Source: an uncultured Clostridia bacterium (GTDB lineage: Bacteria > Bacillota > Clostridia > Oscillospirales > Ruminococcaceae). From it: DNA of 5,873 nt. The first letter of the stretch is position 1, and every line of letters starts with the position of its first letter. A program made the translations under genes and the position numbers. The notes under the pieces were generated by a model that saw nothing but the letters and a program-made list of their open reading frames with translations, was not told the origin of the DNA and searched no databases. Shown in pieces: positions 1-5,367 of the stretch. Location: the NCBI GenBank assembly GCA_945867255.1, contig CAMBHV010000102.1:1-5873 (forward strand). Reading direction: 5' to 3'.

Positions 1-342
1 ACCTTCCAGTGTTCCCTCATGGACACCGGAGGAAAGCGCAGCATCTACAACAGCCTGCAGGGCATCTTGATTGGAAAGTTCGAAATGGCTGCCATTTGTC
101 ACGGAAAGCTTCCCGTTCTCATCGACCTCTACCAGAAAAAAAGGAAGTTGCACCGGTGAAGCGTCTTCGCTTAAGCTGGCGGGCGGCGGAGGAGAAAGAA
201 GAATCTGCCGCATAGTGCTCAGGCTGTCCTGACGCAGGTTTCGAATAGTGAAGCAGAACACAAAACCAAGCAGAATACAAAGCATCAGGCTGACAAGAGA
301 CATGGTGATGGCTACAAATTTCCACTGCAGACGTTTCAGCAC
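1..342 (-). CDS. Sensor histidine kinase, N-terminal part (cut by left window edge)
   Basis: This open frame starts at GTG 342 and runs without a stop to base 1, giving 114 residues; the rest lies outside the window. Residues about 9-33 (FVAITMSLVSLMLCILLGFV and onward) form one hydrophobic membrane segment after a short basic N-terminus (MLKRLQWK). About 80 residues of likely extracytoplasmic sensor domain follow, including a Pro run (SPPPP) near residues 51-54 and the stretch LPFFLVEVDENGKL. No HAMP, DHp or ATPase motif is visible, so the kinase call rests on context. The gene lies directly behind an OmpR-type response regulator, overlaps its stop by 7 bases (GTGCTGA) and has its own Shine-Dalgarno inside the regulator's last codons. 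The N-terminus also fits a membrane kinase of the Clostridia type. Such a protein would autophosphorylate on His and pass the phosphate to the regulator. The signal is unknown. Co-translation with the regulator is likely. Confidence 0.8.
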   Translation of the reverse strand, partial: MLKRLQWKFVAITMSLVSLMLCILLGFVFCFTIRNLRQDSLSTMRQILLSPPPPASLSEDASPVQLPFFLVEVDENGKLSVTNGSHFELSNQDALQAVVDAALSSGVHEGTLEG

Positions 343-1013
343 GGGCCGCTCACCTCCAGATGATAGCCAAGGCGGCGGATGGTTCGAATGCATACATCAG
401 AGCCGATGCATGCCAGCTTTTTTCGAAGGAACGAGATATACACTTCTACGTGGTTTTCTTCGGCATTGGAATCGTAGCCCCATACCTTTACAAGCAACTG
501 CCCTTTCGATACATTGCATGCGCCACTTTCCATTAGCACCCGCATGATATCAAATTCTTTCGCGCTCAGGCGCACGCTGTCCTGCTTTGTGCAAAGAATG
601 CCGGTAGCGAGATCCAGCGTGGTGTTGCCGAATCGCAGGTCGTTCACCTGCGGGCCGATGCGTCGCAACAGGGTATGGACACAAGCCAGCAGCTCACGAA
701 TGTCGAACGGCTTTGGCAGATAGTAATCGGCCCCGGCATTTAACCCTGCTATCCTGTCTGTCACCGCAGACCGTGCCGTCAGCATCAGAATGGGCGTGCC
801 AAGGCCGGCAGCACGCACTGCTTTAGCCAAGCTGAGCCCATCTTTTCCAGGCAGCATGATGTCCAGAATAATAAGGTCGTACACGCCACTCAGCGCATAC
901 TGGTATCCCACGAGCCCGTCATAGGCTGCCTGCGTGGAAAATCCTTCCTCGTGCAACAGCTGGGCAATGGAATCTGCCAGACGATGCTCGTCTTCCACAA
1001 TCAAGATATTCAT
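336..1013 (-). CDS. OmpR/PhoB-family response regulator
   Basis: This 225-residue protein is a two-component transcription factor of the usual family length. Residues 1-115 form a receiver domain: the acidic pair E7-D8, the phospho-acceptor D51 in LIILDIMLPGKDG, the switch residue T79 in MLTAR and the conserved K101 in LPKPF. Residues about 124-222 form a winged-helix DNA-binding domain with the typical LSAKEFDIMRVLM, SKGQLLVKVWGYD, VEVYISFLRKKL and IRTIRRLGYHL segments. Phosphorylation at D51 should drive dimerisation and DNA binding. The start is ATG 1013, which gives the standard MNILIVEDE beginning and has AGGAGGTG four bases upstream. The frame stays open up to 1121, but that stretch holds the promoter. 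The kinase gene follows with a 7-base overlap. Its target genes cannot be read from the sequence, and all key receiver residues are present. Confidence 0.95.
   Translation of the reverse strand: MNILIVEDEHRLADSIAQLLHEEGFSTQAAYDGLVGYQYALSGVYDLIILDIMLPGKDGLSLAKAVRAAGLGTPILMLTARSAVTDRIAGLNAGADYYLPKPFDIRELLACVHTLLRRIGPQVNDLRFGNTTLDLATGILCTKQDSVRLSAKEFDIMRVLMESGACNVSKGQLLVKVWGYDSNAEENHVEVYISFLRKKLACIGSDVCIRTIRRLGYHLEVSGPC
350..357 (-). promoter_or_regulatory. Ribosome binding site of the histidine kinase gene
   Basis: The minus strand reads GGAGGTGA at 357-350, seven bases before GTG 342. This strong site decides the GTG start, because no ATG lies in this frame until codon 14, which is inside the membrane segment. 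It sits within the end of the response regulator coding sequence, as expected for translational coupling. Confidence 0.75.
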
Positions 1014-1047
1014 GCGGCACCTCCTGCCATGGCATTTGCTTTTGAAA

Positions 1048-1076
1048 ATTATAGCAAAAACCCGTATAGGCGGCAA
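1048..1076 (-). promoter_or_regulatory. Sigma-A type promoter for the two-component operon
   Basis: The minus strand has TTGCCG (1076-1071), a 17-base spacer, then TATAAT (1053-1048). A TG one base upstream of the -10 box (TGCTATAAT) makes an extended -10 element. The -10 hexamer matches the consensus perfectly and the -35 matches at four of six positions. A start near 1041 would give a leader of about 28 bases that contains the AGGAGGTG site at 1025-1018. This is the best housekeeping-type promoter in the window. Confidence 0.75.
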
Positions 1077-1100
1077 GGCACTCCGCTTCTGGCCAAAAGT

Positions 1101-1149
1101 GAATAAACGCGCGCCCTTCAAGCAGCCATTGGCCGCGGATGAGCGCGCG
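1101..1149 (-). terminator. Probable terminator after the anti-sigma gene
   Basis: In the minus-strand transcript, an arm at 1149-1141 (CGCGCGCUC) pairs over nine positions, one of them G-U, with 1116-1108 (GGGCGCGCG), and UUUAUUC follows. The loop contains a second hairpin, GCGGCC (1136-1131) with GGCUGC (1127-1122) around AAU. The U-tract is short and interrupted, so read-through is possible. It lies about 50 bases past the anti-sigma stop and just upstream of the response regulator promoter. Confidence 0.6.
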
Positions 1150-1196
1150 CTTTATGCTGTGTGTGAAAAGATGCGGCTGGCCTGCCGCCTTGGGGC

Positions 1197-2240
1197 TCAG
1201 CCGCCGACCAGGCAGCCGTTCACTTCCACATCTGTGATCTGGGCGGGGTCCAGAATTTGGCCGTATTCGCAGCTGACTTCATAATAAGGCCGGCCAATGG
1301 GGGAGATGGCTTCCTCTATACTTCCGCCGGCTGCACGCACCCCATCGGCCCAGGTGCCCATAGTGCGGGCGCTTCCATCTGCGAAATGCAGGGTGATGTC
1401 GGCGCAGCTCAGTGCATCGCGCACATCGGCGCTGTCCGGCAGGCCGTCAAACACGACACTTACCTGCATGGGGGTCAGGCGCACCTGCGCGATGGCAATG
1501 CCTGTTGCGGGGTCTGAGCTGCCGTCCGGAACAGGAAGTTCTTTGGATGCGGCTGCCTGCGGTACCGTAAAGGTGAAGGCCCAGTTGCCTTCCTGTTGCC
1601 ACACGGTGTGGGTGTTGCCCTGGGCGTCGGCGCGGTTGCCATGCAAAGCAAATACCTCCCAGTGCAGTGTCTGCCCGCTTTGAAGTTCTGCGCCGCTCAG
1701 CGTGCACATCATGCCCACGCTGTTATCGGCCGGGTTTTCGTCCGCAAGTGTGCGGGAACTGCCGGAGCTGGCACCCTGTGCCGTGCCCATGGCGTAATAG
1801 GAGAGGCCTTGTTCGGGCATACCGTTGTCAAAGGAGATTGTCAGGGGAAGATACAGCGTCTGCCCGTCGAACAAAGCACCATTCAATGTCAGAGTGCAGC
1901 CTCCATCGGTGGTGCTGAGCGCCATCCCCTCGCCCGGCATGCCGAGCTGTGCGGCTCTGTTTTGTGCGTCGGCACCAAAATATTTGCCAAACACACCGCC
2001 CCACGGGAAACCCACGGCCGCAAGGGCGCCTGCGCCCACACAGCACGCAAGGGCCGCGGCCGCGGCAACCACTGCAAAACGGCGCCAGCGATGGGGCCTG
2101 GCCAGTGCCGGCGCGCATACAGGCTGTGTGCCGGCGCGCCGCAGCACCGTTTGTTTCAGCCGGGCCGTTTGCGCTTCATCTGTCTGCGGGCACACGGGCG
2201 GCTCGTAATATTGGTCCATCCATTCAAACCACGTCTTCAT
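1197..2240 (-). CDS. Single-pass membrane anti-sigma factor (DUF4179-like)
   Basis: This 347-residue protein probably holds the upstream ECF sigma factor inactive at the membrane. Residues 1-54 are a short cytoplasmic part, rich in charge and ending in RPHRWRR. Residues about 55-77 are a hydrophobic Ala/Val segment, and about 270 residues follow outside the membrane. The region after the membrane segment (VGFPWGGVFGKYFGADAQ) and the later segment TLNGALFDGQTLYLPLTI resemble the DUF4179 proteins that accompany ECF sigma genes in Clostridia and Bacilli. The last 100 residues look like a beta-rich domain (VRLTPMQVSVVFDG, DPAQITDVEVNG). No HxxxCxxC zinc motif of ZAS-type anti-sigma factors is seen. 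ATG 2240 is chosen because it gives a basic, Trp-rich N-terminus and has GGAAAGGGG upstream; the frame stays open to 2294 without a better start. The gene begins 17 bases before the sigma stop, which implies coupled translation. The domain family is recalled by pattern and not searched. Confidence 0.82.
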   Translation of the reverse strand: MKTWFEWMDQYYEPPVCPQTDEAQTARLKQTVLRRAGTQPVCAPALARPHRWRRFAVVAAAAALACCVGAGALAAVGFPWGGVFGKYFGADAQNRAAQLGMPGEGMALSTTDGGCTLTLNGALFDGQTLYLPLTISFDNGMPEQGLSYYAMGTAQGASSGSSRTLADENPADNSVGMMCTLSGAELQSGQTLHWEVFALHGNRADAQGNTHTVWQQEGNWAFTFTVPQAAASKELPVPDGSSDPATGIAIAQVRLTPMQVSVVFDGLPDSADVRDALSCADITLHFADGSARTMGTWADGVRAAGGSIEEAISPIGRPYYEVSCEYGQILDPAQITDVEVNGCLVGG

Positions 2241-2784
2241 GGGATATTCCCCTTTCCTGTAAAGCTTTGCGAAGTGCGCTGCGCCCTCTGGCAAGGCGGC
2301 TGCGCACGGTAGAGGCGTTCATGTGCATCTCCATAGCAATTTGCGCGGTTTTCTGCCTGTGATAATAATAGCGCACGAACACTTCTTTTGTGGCGGGCTC
2401 CAGCGTGTTCAGCACCTGATGCAAAAGGGCACTGCATTCCTCTTGCTCCAGTGCACAATGTACGGCAGCTTCCTGCGGCAAGAGAAAATCTTCCTCCAGG
2501 GGCACGGCGGGGCGGATGCGGCGCACACGGCTGCGCGCTTCGTTGCGGGCGATGGCGCCAAGATAAGCCTTCAAGTTGCCCTTTTCCGGCGTGATGCTTG
2601 CGGCCGAATGCCAAAGCTTCAAAAATGCGTCTGCGGCGGCCTCTTCCACATCCGCCTCGCTTAGAAGGTGTGCGCCTGCCGCGCGCACGCACGCCAGCAC
2701 GAACCCGCCATATCGATTCAGCAGTTGCGACAGCGCCTGCTCATCATGCTGTTTGAGCCGCAAAAGTAAAAAGTTGTCTTCCAA
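2224..2784 (-). CDS. ECF-family RNA polymerase sigma factor
   Basis: This protein of about 186 residues directs RNA polymerase to a small set of promoters. With the TTG start, residues 14-90 form the sigma-2 domain, with the core-binding and -10 region DVEEAAADAFLKLWHS and NLKAYLGAIARNEARSRVRR. Residues 120-175 form the sigma-4 domain, LNTLEPATKEVFVRYYYHRQ followed by a helix-turn-helix, KTAQIAMEMHMNASTVRSRL, that should read the -35 element. There is no sigma-3 domain, as is typical for ECF factors. The start is uncertain. GTG 2793 lies directly on the AAAGGAAG ribosome site, whereas TTG 2784 is eight bases beyond it and gives the familiar MEDNFLLLRLKQHDEQAL beginning, so I prefer 2784. The stop overlaps the start of the membrane protein gene by 17 bases, which marks the two as a sigma/anti-sigma pair. 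The trigger is unknown, but envelope stress is the usual theme for such pairs. Confidence 0.92.
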   Translation of the reverse strand: MEDNFLLLRLKQHDEQALSQLLNRYGGFVLACVRAAGAHLLSEADVEEAAADAFLKLWHSAASITPEKGNLKAYLGAIARNEARSRVRRIRPAVPLEEDFLLPQEAAVHCALEQEECSALLHQVLNTLEPATKEVFVRYYYHRQKTAQIAMEMHMNASTVRSRLARGRSALRKALQERGISHEDVV

Positions 2785-2792
2785 GCATTCCA

Positions 2793-2800
2793 CTTCCTTT
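2793..2800 (-). promoter_or_regulatory. Ribosome binding site of the sigma factor gene
   Basis: The minus strand reads AAAGGAAG at 2800-2793. It is spaced eight bases from TTG 2784 but touches GTG 2793, so it supports the shorter protein. Confidence 0.55.
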
Positions 2801-2810
2801 GTGCATGCAT

Positions 2811-2824
2811 TGAAACATGTTTCA
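2811..2824. promoter_or_regulatory. Perfect 14-bp palindrome, possible operator or 5' hairpin
   Basis: TGAAACATGTTTCA is identical to its reverse complement. It lies at or just after the expected transcript start of the sigma operon and is followed by a second palindrome, TGCATGCA at 2802-2809. As DNA it could bind a dimeric repressor. As RNA it could form only a short stem at the 5' end. No binding protein is evident in the window. Confidence 0.4.
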
Positions 2825-2830
2825 CCCTCT

Positions 2831-2859
2831 TATACGCGCTGCAGCGGCATTTGGTTGCA
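2831..2859 (-). promoter_or_regulatory. Candidate ECF-type promoter of the sigma/anti-sigma operon
   Basis: The minus strand has TGCAAC (2859-2854), followed by a C, and CGTATA (2836-2831) with a 17-base spacer. An AAC-containing -35 box with a -10 box beginning CGT is the usual layout of ECF-dependent promoters. No good sigma-A pair is seen at this position. This suggests that the sigma factor drives its own operon. The start would fall near 2824, leaving a leader of 30-40 bases. Confidence 0.5.
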
Positions 2860-2880
2860 TAAAATCTCTTAAAAATGAAA

Positions 2881-2929
2881 CCAAAAGAAAAAAGCAGGGC
2901 TGCCTTCCTAAGAAGGAAGACAGCCCTGC
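2881..2929 (-). terminator. Strong intrinsic terminator after gpmI
   Basis: The stem runs from 2929 to 2894. An outer arm of nine pairs (GCAGGGCUG with CAGCCCUGC) is separated by one mismatch from six inner pairs (CUUCCU with AGGAAG) around a four-base loop. The transcript continues with six U residues (2893-2888), a C and four more U. It starts 20 bases after the gpmI stop and separates the glycolytic operon from the sigma operon. Confidence 0.93.
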
Positions 2930-2948
2930 GAAACAGAGAAGATATAAC

Positions 2949-4472
2949 TTATTCGATGATGCTTTTGCCCGTCATCTCTTCCGGCTGGGGCAGGCCCAGC
3001 ACTTTCAGCATGGTGGGGGCAATGTCGGCCAGCACCCCGCCCTGGCGCAGCTTCACGTCGCCCAGGCCGGCCACAAGGAACGGCACAGGGTTGGTGGTGT
3101 GCGCAGTGAAGGGATGCTCGGGGTCCGGGTCGTACATTTTGTCTGCGTTGCCGTGGTCTGCCGTAAGCAGCACTGCACCGCCGGCGGCCAATGCGGCATC
3201 GATCACTTTGCCTGCACACTCGTCCACGGCTTCCACGGCCTTTACGGCGGCGCTGAACACACCGGTGTGGCCCACCATGTCGCAGTTGGCGAAGTTCAGG
3301 ATGATCACGTCATATTTTCCGCTTTCGATGCGCTTGACGCATTCATCCGCCACAAGGTAGGCGCTCATCTCCGGCTGCAGGTCATACGTGGCCACCTTGG
3401 GGCTGTTGATGAGGGCGCGGTCCTCCCCTTCAAAGGGGGTTTCCACACCGCCGTTGAAGAAGAACGTCACATGGGCGTACTTTTCCGTTTCCGCGATGCG
3501 CAGCTGCGTTTTGCCGTTTTTGGCCAAATACTCGCCCAGCACATTCGTCAACACCTGCGGGCGGAAGGCCACGCTTACATTGGGCATGGTAGCGTCATAC
3601 TGGGTGAAGCACACGTAATGTACCGGGAAGCGCCCATAGCGGCGCGCAAAACCGGTGAATGAATCGTCCACAAAGGTGCGGGTGATCTCCCGCGCACGGT
3701 CCGGCCGGAAGTTGAAGAAGATCACGCTATCGCCCTCGGCCACGCGGCCGCCCTCACAGGTGACGGCCGGCACCACAAACTCGTCCGTTACGCCTTCGGC
3801 ATAGCTTTTTTCCATCACTTCCACAGGCGTGCCCTTGTTGCCTTCGCCATACACGAAAGCGGCATAGGCTTTTTCCACGCGGTCCCAGCGGTTGTCGCGG
3901 TCCATCGCGTAGTAACGGCCCGTCACAGAGGCAATGGTGCCCACACCCAGCTCGTCCAGTTTTGCCTGCAGCTCTTTGATAAAGCCAAGGCCGGAATCGG
4001 GCGGCACGTCGCGGCCGTCCATGATGGCATGCACGTATACTTTGGTAAGGCCCATGCACTTTGCCATTCTCAACAGGCCATACAAATGACCGTTGTGGCT
4101 GTGCACGCCGCCGTCGGAGAGAAGGCCCATCAGATGCAGGGCCTTGCCGCTGTCCCTGGCGTTGCGCATGGCAGCCACAAGCGCCTCGTTTTCGAAAAAG
4201 TCGCCGTCTGCAATGGCTTTTGTGATGCGCGTGAGCTCCTGATACACAATGCGGCCTGCGCCGATGTTGGTGTGGCCCACTTCGCTGTTGCCCATCTGGC
4301 CGTCGGGCAGGCCCACGTTCATGCCGGAGGCGCCGATGGTGGTGTACGGGCAGGTTGCAAACAATTTGTCAAAATACGGCTTTTTGGCGGTAGCAATGGC
4401 ATTGCCGTAGGTTTCCTGCGGCACCCAGCCGAAACCGTCCAAAATGCACAAAAGCAAAGGTTTCTTAGCCAT
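2949..4472 (-). CDS. gpmI: 2,3-bisphosphoglycerate-independent phosphoglycerate mutase
   Basis: This cytosolic Mn-dependent enzyme interconverts 3- and 2-phosphoglycerate in glycolysis and gluconeogenesis through a phosphoserine intermediate. The 507 residues are close to the usual length of about 510. The phosphatase domain metal site is visible as D12 (ILDGFG), the catalytic S63 (QMGNSEVGH), D398 and H402 (NFANCDMVGH), D439-H440 (TADHGNAD) and H458 (TAHTTNPVP). The phosphotransferase domain shows H124 (SDGGVHSH), R154-D155 (MDGRDVPP), R186 and R192 (TGRYYAMDRDNRW) and R256/R259 (FNFRPDRAREIT). ATG 4472 gives the family start MAKKPLLLCILDGFG; it has AAAGGA 12 bases upstream, a rather long spacing. 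An in-frame TTG at 4481 sits too close to that site. The gene lies 36 bases behind tpiA and is the last gene before the strong terminator. It looks fully intact. Confidence 0.98.
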   Translation of the reverse strand: MAKKPLLLCILDGFGWVPQETYGNAIATAKKPYFDKLFATCPYTTIGASGMNVGLPDGQMGNSEVGHTNIGAGRIVYQELTRITKAIADGDFFENEALVAAMRNARDSGKALHLMGLLSDGGVHSHNGHLYGLLRMAKCMGLTKVYVHAIMDGRDVPPDSGLGFIKELQAKLDELGVGTIASVTGRYYAMDRDNRWDRVEKAYAAFVYGEGNKGTPVEVMEKSYAEGVTDEFVVPAVTCEGGRVAEGDSVIFFNFRPDRAREITRTFVDDSFTGFARRYGRFPVHYVCFTQYDATMPNVSVAFRPQVLTNVLGEYLAKNGKTQLRIAETEKYAHVTFFFNGGVETPFEGEDRALINSPKVATYDLQPEMSAYLVADECVKRIESGKYDVIILNFANCDMVGHTGVFSAAVKAVEAVDECAGKVIDAALAAGGAVLLTADHGNADKMYDPDPEHPFTAHTTNPVPFLVAGLGDVKLRQGGVLADIAPTMLKVLGLPQPEEMTGKSIIE

Positions 4473-4508
4473 AAAATACAAGGTTCCTTTCTGAGCCGCG
4501 CAGGCGGG

Positions 4509-5276
4509 TTATTTCGAGGCAGCTGCCACGATGGCGCCAAAGGCGTCTGCCTTCAGCGAAGCGCCGCCAATCAGGCCGCCGTCCACATCAGGCTTTTCCA
4601 AAAGCTCGTCTGCATTGCCGGCATTCATGCTGCCGCCGTACTGCACCGTGGTGGCCTCGGCCACAGCCTGGCCATACAGTTCGCCCAGCACCTTGCGGAT
4701 GGCGGCGCACACTTCCTGTGCCTGCTCACTGGTGGCTGTGCGGCCCGTACCGATGGCCCAAACCGGCTCGTACGCAATGACAACGCGCTGCATCTCTTCG
4801 GCAGAAACGTCCTGCAGGGCGATTTTTGTCTGCATGCGCACCAGCTCCTCCGTCACGCCCTGCTCGCGCTGCGCAAGGCTTTCGCCCACGCACACAATTA
4901 CCTTCAGGCCGGCGGCAAGGGCAGCTTTGGCACGCTTGTTTACGGTTTCATCCGTTTCGGCAAAGTACTGACGGCGCTCGGAATGGCCCACGATCACATA
5001 CTCTACACCAAGGTCTACCAGCATATCGGCAGAGATCTCGCCCGTATATGCGCCGCTTTTTTCAAAGTGTACATTTTCCGCACCTACATGAATATTTGTG
5101 CCGCGGCACAGCTCTACTGCTGTGCACAGACTGGTGAACGGAGTGCAGATCACCACTTCGCAATCTGCCTGTTTTACAGCGGGAATCAGCTGGCTGATCA
5201 GTTCCTTTGCTTCCGTGGCGGTTTTGTTCATTTTCCAGTTGCCGGCGATGATGGCTTTGCGTGTTGCCTTGTTCAT
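4509..5276 (-). CDS. tpiA: Triosephosphate isomerase
   Basis: This cytosolic TIM-barrel enzyme, normally a dimer, interconverts dihydroxyacetone phosphate and glyceraldehyde 3-phosphate. The 255 residues match the family length. The active site is complete: N13 and K15 (AGNWKMN), H98 (VGHSERR) and the catalytic base E170 (AYEPVWAIGTG), followed by the mobile lid loop (AIGTGRTAT, about 174-182). The phosphate-binding segments YGGSMNAGN (213-221) and GLIGGASLKADAF (234-246) are present. The start ATG 5276 has AAGGGAG about ten bases upstream and gives the standard short basic N-terminus. It sits between pgk (91 bases upstream, with a terminator-like hairpin between them) and gpmI (36 bases downstream, no clear terminator). 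tpiA and gpmI are therefore probably on one transcript. Confidence 0.98.
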   Translation of the reverse strand: MNKATRKAIIAGNWKMNKTATEAKELISQLIPAVKQADCEVVICTPFTSLCTAVELCRGTNIHVGAENVHFEKSGAYTGEISADMLVDLGVEYVIVGHSERRQYFAETDETVNKRAKAALAAGLKVIVCVGESLAQREQGVTEELVRMQTKIALQDVSAEEMQRVVIAYEPVWAIGTGRTATSEQAQEVCAAIRKVLGELYGQAVAEATTVQYGGSMNAGNADELLEKPDVDGGLIGGASLKADAFGAIVAAASK

Positions 5277-5314
5277 GATTTATCTTCTCCCTTTTTCAGA
5301 ATGACAATGTATGG

Positions 5315-5330
5315 CAGGGCATTTGCCCTG
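5315..5330 (-). repeat. Small hairpin at the 5' side of the tpiA leader
   Basis: In the transcript CAGGGC pairs with GCCCUG around AAAU, directly after the U-tract of the pgk-tpiA hairpin. It has no U-tract of its own. It could protect the 5' end of a processed tpiA-gpmI message or add to the upstream stem, but this is inference from position. Confidence 0.4.
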
Positions 5331-5357
5331 AAAAAGGGGCGCGCAAACGCGCGCCCC
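5331..5357 (-). terminator. Intra-operon terminator between pgk and tpiA
   Basis: The transcript reads GGGGCGCGC, a four-base loop (GUUU), then GCGCGCCCC: nine perfect G-C pairs over 5357-5336, followed by five U residues (5335-5331). It begins 10 bases past the pgk stop and ends 54 bases before the tpiA start. It meets the criteria for an intrinsic terminator, although the U-tract is only five long. Partial termination would set pgk above tpiA and gpmI. Confidence 0.8.
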
Positions 5358-5367
5358 GAAGGATACG

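Noticed and set aside
1014..1121. N-terminal extension of the response regulator by 36 residues
   Set aside because: The extension would translate the promoter and ribosome site. ATG 1013 has AGGAGGTG upstream and starts the receiver domain exactly as in the family.
2241..2294. Longer start for the membrane anti-sigma protein
   Set aside because: The added 18 residues overlap the sigma-4 coding sequence further and show no better ribosome site. ATG 2240 has GGAAAGGGG upstream.
1596..2312. A 238-codon open frame on the plus strand
   Set aside because: It is antisense to the membrane anti-sigma gene and the end of the sigma gene, with no domain and no good ribosome site noted.
2817..3662. A 281-codon open frame on the plus strand
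   Set aside because: It crosses the gpmI terminator and runs antisense to gpmI. It has no family motif, so it is a shadow frame.
4473..4481. TTG start for gpmI three codons upstream
   Set aside because: Only three bases separate it from the AAAGGA site, and the family typically begins with the MAKKP-type sequence found at ATG 4472.
4473..4508. Possible terminator between tpiA and gpmI
   Set aside because: Only a weak four-pair CCGC/GCGG stem can be drawn and no U-tract follows directly, so I treat tpiA and gpmI as co-transcribed.
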